From contig CAJTWX010000018.1 of NCBI GenBank assembly GCA_910580155.1, positions 1 to 25,694 of the forward strand: a stretch of 25,694 bases of DNA. The letters run 5' to 3'. The position numbers were made by a program, and so were the translations under genes. Under the pieces are notes generated by a model that worked only from the letters and a program-made list of their open reading frames with translations, did not search any database and was not told where the DNA came from. Numbering within the stretch: the stretch's first letter is position 1; the number at the start of each line of letters is the position of its first letter. Positions 21,958-25,694 of the stretch are shown one piece after another. Source of the stretch: an uncultured Alphaproteobacteria bacterium. GTDB taxonomy: Bacteria; Pseudomonadota; Alphaproteobacteria; RF32; CAG-239.

Positions 21958-22500
21958 ATGGTACGCAAAAGTTTGGCTTTGTTTTTGGGGTTATGGATGG
22001 CAATCAGTCCAGCAAAAGCAGCCGACAAGACGATTTATGACATTATTAACGCCGAAGACCAAGATACGTTTTCTGATATGGTAGCGCTCGGATTTGATAT
22101 TGACCAGAAAGACTCGGACGGCTTTACGCCTTTAATGATTGCTTCGGCACTCGGCAAAGTCCGTTTTGTACAGTTTCTTATTTATAACGGCGCCAATGTA
22201 GACGCACGCAGCAAAACCGGCCTGACCGCCCTGCACCGTGCTGCTCAGGACGGACGCAATGAAGCTATTGCCGCGTTATTGGACGGCGGGGCTAATATTA
22301 ACACTCCCGATATGTTCGGCTCTACGCCGTTGATGGCAGCCGTGGTGGCAAAACAGCGCTTTACGGTGGAATTTCTGGTTAAACGCGGGGCTAATCTGAA
22401 CTTTCGCAATGCAAAAGGCGACTCGGCACTTAAAATTGCCGATCACAAAAAGTTTTATGACATCAGCGCTTATCTGAGAGAGCAAAACGCGGCTTATTAG
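21958..22500 (+). CDS. Secreted ankyrin-repeat protein
   Basis: From ATG 21958 the protein is 180 residues with a signal peptide ending AKA before ADKT (about residue 22). Four ankyrin repeats follow, each with the xDGxTPLMxAxxxG or GxTALHRAAxxG core and a GANV/GANI/GANL end, covering residues about 30-165. GGGAG at 21946-21950 sets this start; an in-frame ATG at 21931 has no site. Bacterial exported ankyrin proteins act in the periplasm or at the surface as protein-binding scaffolds; the partner is unknown. It is in the same direction as htpG but separated by the latter's heat-shock promoter. The cysteine-rich gene at the left end shares a signal-plus-ankyrin opening. Confidence 0.88.
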   Translation: MVRKSLALFLGLWMAISPAKAADKTIYDIINAEDQDTFSDMVALGFDIDQKDSDGFTPLMIASALGKVRFVQFLIYNGANVDARSKTGLTALHRAAQDGRNEAIAALLDGGANINTPDMFGSTPLMAAVVAKQRFTVEFLVKRGANLNFRNAKGDSALKIADHKKFYDISAYLREQNAAY

Positions 22501-22529
22501 TCTGGGGGAGAGAAAAAATCGGTTTAGCT

Positions 22530-22558
22530 CTTGCGTTTGGGTGTAAGATTTCCTATAT
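22530..22558 (+). promoter_or_regulatory. Heat-shock (sigma-32) promoter of htpG
   Basis: CTTG (22530-22533), 18 nt, CCTATAT (22552-22558). This fits the consensus described for alphaproteobacterial heat-shock genes, CTTG-N17/18-CYTATNT. It lies about 44 bp before the htpG ATG. Confidence 0.8.
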
Positions 22559-22601
22559 AAGTTTCAGATTATGAATCAACTTATTTTAGGAGCTTGTTGA
22601 T

Positions 22602-24443
22602 ATGGCTGAAAAAATCGAATTTAAAACCGAGGTGAATAAACTTCTTAATATTGTGATTAACTCGCTTTATTCGGAAAAATATATCTTTTTGCGCGAGCTA
22701 ATCTCTAATGCCTCGGATGCGCTGGATAAACTTAAATATTGGACATTAGCTAACCCTGATTTGAAAAGAAGCCCTGCTCCGTATCGCATTGTGATTACGC
22801 CGGATAAAGACAACGGTACACTCACAATTTCTGACAACGGTATCGGAATGAACCGTGATGACCTTATCAACCACATCGGCACGATTGCCAAATCCGGCAC
22901 GGCGGAATTTTTGCAAAATGCCAAAGAAAATGCCTCTTCTATTGACCTTATCGGGCAATTCGGCGTCGGGTTTTATTCAGCATTTATGGTAGCGGACAAG
23001 GTGGAAATCGTCACCCGCCGCGCTGATAGTGATAAGGCTTATAAATGGGTGTCTGACGGTGTGGGCGGTTTTGAAATCTCGGAAACAGAAAAAGACTGCA
23101 ACGGGACGGATATCAAGCTCTTTCTTAAAGATGATGCCAAAGACTTTACAGACACGATTTATCTGCGCAACATTATTCACACTTATTCCGAGCATATTGA
23201 CTACCCAATTATCTTAAACCTCGGCGAGGCAGGCGAGGAAACCGTGAACACGGCGGCGGCACTGTGGACACGCAATAAGGCGGAGATTACCGAAAAGCAA
23301 TATAAAGACTTTTACCAGCACATTACTAAAAACTTTGACGAGCCGTGGCTGACGCTGCATTTTAAGGCTGAGGGCAGTTTGGAATATACGGGGCTGTTGT
23401 TTATCCCCTCCAAGGCTCCGTATGATTTGTTTCAGCCGGACCGGATGACTGGTATCAAGCTTTATGTCAACAAGGTATTTATTTCAGATAAGGTTGAGGG
23501 GCTGATGCCGATGTATCTCAGGTTTGTTAAGGGAGTGATTGACAGTGCGGACTTACCGCTTAACATCTCGCGCGAGATGCTGCAGCAAAGTGCTTTGATT
23601 GCCAAAATCCGCCAAGGGGTTGTTTCCCGCTTGTTCAAAGAGCTGAAAAACAAAGCCAAAGACGAAGAAAACTATGAGAAGTTTTGGAAAGCGTTCGGAA
23701 TTGCGTTTAAAGAGGGAATTTACGAAGACTTTACCAACCGCGAAGAAGTGGCAGAGTTGTCCCGTTTTTACACCACTCAATCAGGTGATAAACTGACCTC
23801 GCTGGATGCCTATATTGAGCGGATGGGCAAAGAGCAAAAAGCGATTTACTACATTACCGGCGATGATGCAAAGACGCTTGCCTGCAACCCGCAGCTGGAG
23901 GCTTTTGCCGAGAAAGGGATTGAAGTTTTGCTTTTGACTGACCCGATTGACGAGTTTTGGACACAGACTCTGCCGGTTTATAAAGGGCACGACCTTAAAC
24001 ATATCTCGCAGGCGGAGCTTAAGCTTGATACTAAGCGCGATATGCCGAAAGCCGATGAGGCAAAACTCAAGGTGCTGACAGACAAAATGGGCGAATGGTT
24101 CAAAGGCGAGGCCGGCAAGGTTGAGGTGACGGAAAACCTGACCAAGAGTCCGGCCAGCCTGACGGTTGAAAACGGGCAGATGAGCATTCACCTTGAGCGT
24201 CTGATGCGTAATCATCAGCAGAAAACGGCGTTTGACAGCGAGCGGATTTTGCTTATTAACCCGTATCATCCGCTGGTTATCAAGCTTTCTGAAATGTTAG
24301 CTGACGGCGGATGCGAAGAAACAGTCAAAGACGCATCGATGCTCGTTTTGGAACAGGCGAAAATTGCCGAAGGCGAGGCTGTTTCCAACCCGAGCTTATT
24401 TAATGAAAAACTGAGCGACTTTATTTTGAAAGCGTGCGTCTAA
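22602..24443 (+). CDS. htpG: Chaperone protein HtpG (Hsp90)
   Basis: The 613-residue ATP-dependent chaperone has the GHKL ATPase domain with Glu32 and Asn36 (RELISNASDALDKL), Asp78 in ISDNGIGM, GTIAKSGT (93-100) and QFGVGFYSAFMVAD (119-132). The middle domain includes the catalytic-loop region LPLNISREMLQQS, and the dimerisation domain contains ERLMRNHQQ near the end. The length is that of bacterial HtpG, without the eukaryotic MEEVD tail. AGGAG lies eight or nine bases before ATG 22602. A sigma-32-type promoter upstream and a strong terminator downstream make it a single-gene heat-shock unit. Confidence 0.98.
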   Translation: MAEKIEFKTEVNKLLNIVINSLYSEKYIFLRELISNASDALDKLKYWTLANPDLKRSPAPYRIVITPDKDNGTLTISDNGIGMNRDDLINHIGTIAKSGTAEFLQNAKENASSIDLIGQFGVGFYSAFMVADKVEIVTRRADSDKAYKWVSDGVGGFEISETEKDCNGTDIKLFLKDDAKDFTDTIYLRNIIHTYSEHIDYPIILNLGEAGEETVNTAAALWTRNKAEITEKQYKDFYQHITKNFDEPWLTLHFKAEGSLEYTGLLFIPSKAPYDLFQPDRMTGIKLYVNKVFISDKVEGLMPMYLRFVKGVIDSADLPLNISREMLQQSALIAKIRQGVVSRLFKELKNKAKDEENYEKFWKAFGIAFKEGIYEDFTNREEVAELSRFYTTQSGDKLTSLDAYIERMGKEQKAIYYITGDDAKTLACNPQLEAFAEKGIEVLLLTDPIDEFWTQTLPVYKGHDLKHISQAELKLDTKRDMPKADEAKLKVLTDKMGEWFKGEAGKVEVTENLTKSPASLTVENGQMSIHLERLMRNHQQKTAFDSERILLINPYHPLVIKLSEMLADGGCEETVKDASMLVLEQAKIAEGEAVSNPSLFNEKLSDFILKACV

Positions 24444-24458
24444 CCGCGCTTTTGGGTT

Positions 24459-24498
24459 AAAAAAAACGCCTTTCCGAATTACTCGGAAGGGCGTTTTT
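24459..24498. terminator. Bidirectional terminator between htpG and the 237-aa gene
   Basis: AAAAAACGCC-TTTCCGA pairs with TCGGAAG-GGCGTTTTT around ATTAC, with an A-run and T-run on the two sides. It serves two converging genes. Confidence 0.92.
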
Positions 24499-24508
24499 AA
24501 GATACGCT

Positions 24509-25222
24509 TTAGAGCGTGATGTACTTTATGACCGGTTTTTCCTTATCGGTACGGGTCAGCATTTTGACGAGCAGGTCGGTATCAAGCTTTGCCGGTGCGG
24601 CGGCTTTATAGTGCCGTCCTTGTTTCCAGAACAAATATTGCAGTTTGGAGGGAACATCAAACGTTTGCGGATTGATGATAATACCATTGTGCAATTCCCA
24701 GCCTTGACGAGGATAATATTCTATCAGCGCCTGCTTGTGCGGTATGCTCAGCGGATAGAGCGACAATGCACTTTCTGCCGCGGTTACGGGAATCTCTGCA
24801 AGTTCGCCGCTGATAACGGCAAAAAAGCGCGGCGGCTGATGTTTGTTGCCACAGATTGCCAGAAGCTGCTGGTTTAATATGACGACGTTTCCCAGCGGAT
24901 ACTGCCCCTTTTCCGTGTGTTTCACAACTTCGCCTGTTGCCGTATTATACAGCGTAAGCCTTGCGAAATCCAGTGTGTTTTCTTCTTTTGACGTATGTCG
25001 CTCATACGTAAAGATATATTCACCAAGCTCGCCCCAACCGACTTTGTGTTTAAAAGGAACGGCTGTGAACTTTTTGTCTGGAAACACAAGAAGAAGGTAT
25101 TTTTGCACTCCCTCGCAGATTTTTGTGATGATACGGGCTTTACCTCTCTGGATGACCGGAAGACCTTTGCGAACATAGTTCAAATACATCTCTTCGATGT
25201 GTTCGCTCTTTAATTTTTCCAT
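24509..25222 (-). CDS. Hypothetical 237-aa protein
   Basis: No family is recognised. The protein looks soluble with mixed alpha/beta content: a charged helical start (MEKLKSEHIEEMYLNYVRKG), a central stretch of short beta strands (VVILNQQLLAICGN, FFAVISGELAEIPV) and a basic tail (QGRHYKAAAPAKLD). There is no signal peptide or membrane helix. A strong promoter 50 bp upstream and a shared terminator support a real gene. There is no Shine-Dalgarno; AAATTTTT touches the ATG, as at the sirtuin gene. Confidence 0.78.
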   Translation of the reverse strand: MEKLKSEHIEEMYLNYVRKGLPVIQRGKARIITKICEGVQKYLLLVFPDKKFTAVPFKHKVGWGELGEYIFTYERHTSKEENTLDFARLTLYNTATGEVVKHTEKGQYPLGNVVILNQQLLAICGNKHQPPRFFAVISGELAEIPVTAAESALSLYPLSIPHKQALIEYYPRQGWELHNGIIINPQTFDVPSKLQYLFWKQGRHYKAAAPAKLDTDLLVKMLTRTDKEKPVIKYITL

Positions 25223-25271
25223 AAAAATTTGTGATTAGTAATAAAACATAAATTTAGCTTATCAGGGATGG

Positions 25272-25300
25272 TATATAACTGGCCGCTTTTTAGTTGTCAA
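25272..25300 (-). promoter_or_regulatory. Promoter of the 237-aa gene
   Basis: On the minus strand TTGACA (25300-25295), 17 nt, TATATA (25277-25272), with predicted transcription start about 42 bp before the ATG. Confidence 0.78.
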
Positions 25301-25400
25301 GCGATATTTGACAAAAATAGTGAAGTGGGGTGAATAGAGAGGGGATGACCTTCGGCAGGTGGCAAGCCGCTTGAAAAAGGGAGAATGGCTCTTGGCGAAT

Positions 25401-25435
25401 GAGATTGCCGCGTCGCTAACGCTCCTCGCAATGAC
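25401..25435. repeat. REP-like dispersed palindromic element, copy C
   Basis: 35 bp with the same GAGATTGCC start and CTCGCAATGAC end as the two copies near 3.1 kb, in the same orientation. It sits in a gene-free stretch (25301-25574) that otherwise holds the tRNA-derived repeat and a TGGCG/CGCCA hairpin at about 25553-25566. Confidence 0.75.
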
Positions 25436-25463
25436 TTGTGTTTAGATGAGAGTATAAGATGTT

Positions 25464-25484
25464 TGGTGGCCAGAGAGGGGATCG
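25464..25484 (-). repeat. 21-bp copy of the tRNA-Phe 3' end
   Basis: Identical over 21 bp to 25616-25636, which covers the CCA, the 3' acceptor strand and part of the T-arm of tRNA-Phe, in the same orientation 152 bp away. The flanks differ. It looks like a leftover attachment-site duplication or tRNA fragment. Confidence 0.8.
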
Positions 25485-25574
25485 CTTGCTTCGTAAGGCT
25501 CGCTGTCGCTTGCCAACTGCGCTTCGGACAAGCCAGCTCTAAACTCTCTTTATTGGCGTTACCGCCAGCTCTAT

Positions 25575-25615
25575 CAGTTAACAAAAAAACGCCACAAGGG
25601 CGTCTTTTTGTTAAC

Positions 25616-25617
<2 letters not shown>
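25575..25617. terminator. Terminator directly after tRNA-Phe
   Basis: A 19-bp inverted repeat with one mismatch (which is G.U in the minus-strand RNA) and a 5-nt loop, with the core ACGCC/GGCGT flanked by A- and T-runs. Its outer two bases are part of the encoded CCA. It can act in both directions. Confidence 0.85.
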
Positions 25618-25692
<75 letters not shown>

Positions 25693-25694
25693 GC

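Noticed and set aside
25297..25584. 95-codon minus-strand frame in the spacer next to tRNA-Phe
   Set aside because: It runs through the REP-like element and the tRNA-derived repeat, has no ribosome site, and its product looks like translated repeat DNA.

Overview
The window looks like a chromosomal segment of a moderately low-GC alphaproteobacterium, probably an uncultured host-associated or gut lineage. Three things point that way. The htpG promoter fits the alphaproteobacterial sigma-32 consensus (CTTG-N18-CCTATAT). The elongator tRNA-Met resembles alphaproteobacterial ones. A single protein fuses an MFS transporter, a PlsC acyltransferase and an acyl-ACP synthetase. The genus cannot be named from sequence alone. 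Most genes have Shine-Dalgarno sites and good intrinsic terminators; a minority start behind an A/T-rich AATTTTT leader with no visible Shine-Dalgarno.

Layout, left to right. At 1-2932 there is a leftward three-gene locus: a secreted MORN/YwqK-like repeat protein, an overlapping XRE/S24-type repressor that appears to lack the autocleavage residues, and a cysteine-rich repeat protein that runs off the left edge. The promoter region of the last gene is flanked by a perfect 24-bp inverted repeat, a candidate operator pair. REP-like palindromes follow at 3061-3149. A leftward family 4 glycosyltransferase-thrS pair occupies 3216-6331, with a divergent alpha/beta hydrolase at 6377-7165 and a TPR-methyltransferase fusion at 7292-9037. 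An AT-poor-in-genes stretch at 9040-9960 carries a 54-residue membrane peptide with its own promoter and terminator. Then come lemA, a small membrane protein whose start seems frameshifted, an AlbA_2/Schlafen-type protein coupled to rnhA, an orphan 118-residue protein and a sirtuin. The convergent 1119-residue transporter/acyltransferase/ligase fusion fills 14048-17407.

At 17575 tRNA-Met is followed by a leftward mini-cassette of phage origin: T7-like tail-fibre N-terminal protein, holin, and an overlapping inner-membrane/outer-membrane spanin pair. The order matches the T7 late region, but no capsid, terminase, polymerase or integrase gene is present. Three intrinsic terminators in a row lie directly upstream of the cassette. 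Beyond it are a 743-residue orphan protein, a secreted ankyrin protein, htpG under a heat-shock promoter, a 237-residue orphan with a strong sigma-70-type promoter, a repeat-rich spacer containing a 21-bp copy of the tRNA-Phe 3' end, and tRNA-Phe itself on the minus strand.

Across all of this, the octamer GGGNAGGG (the E. coli FtsK-orienting KOPS consensus) occurs seven times, every time on the minus strand and regardless of gene direction. This suggests the chromosome terminus lies to the left. The most interesting items are this polar motif, the domesticated-looking lysis cassette behind the triple terminator, and the repressor/operator/cysteine-rich repeat locus at the left end.
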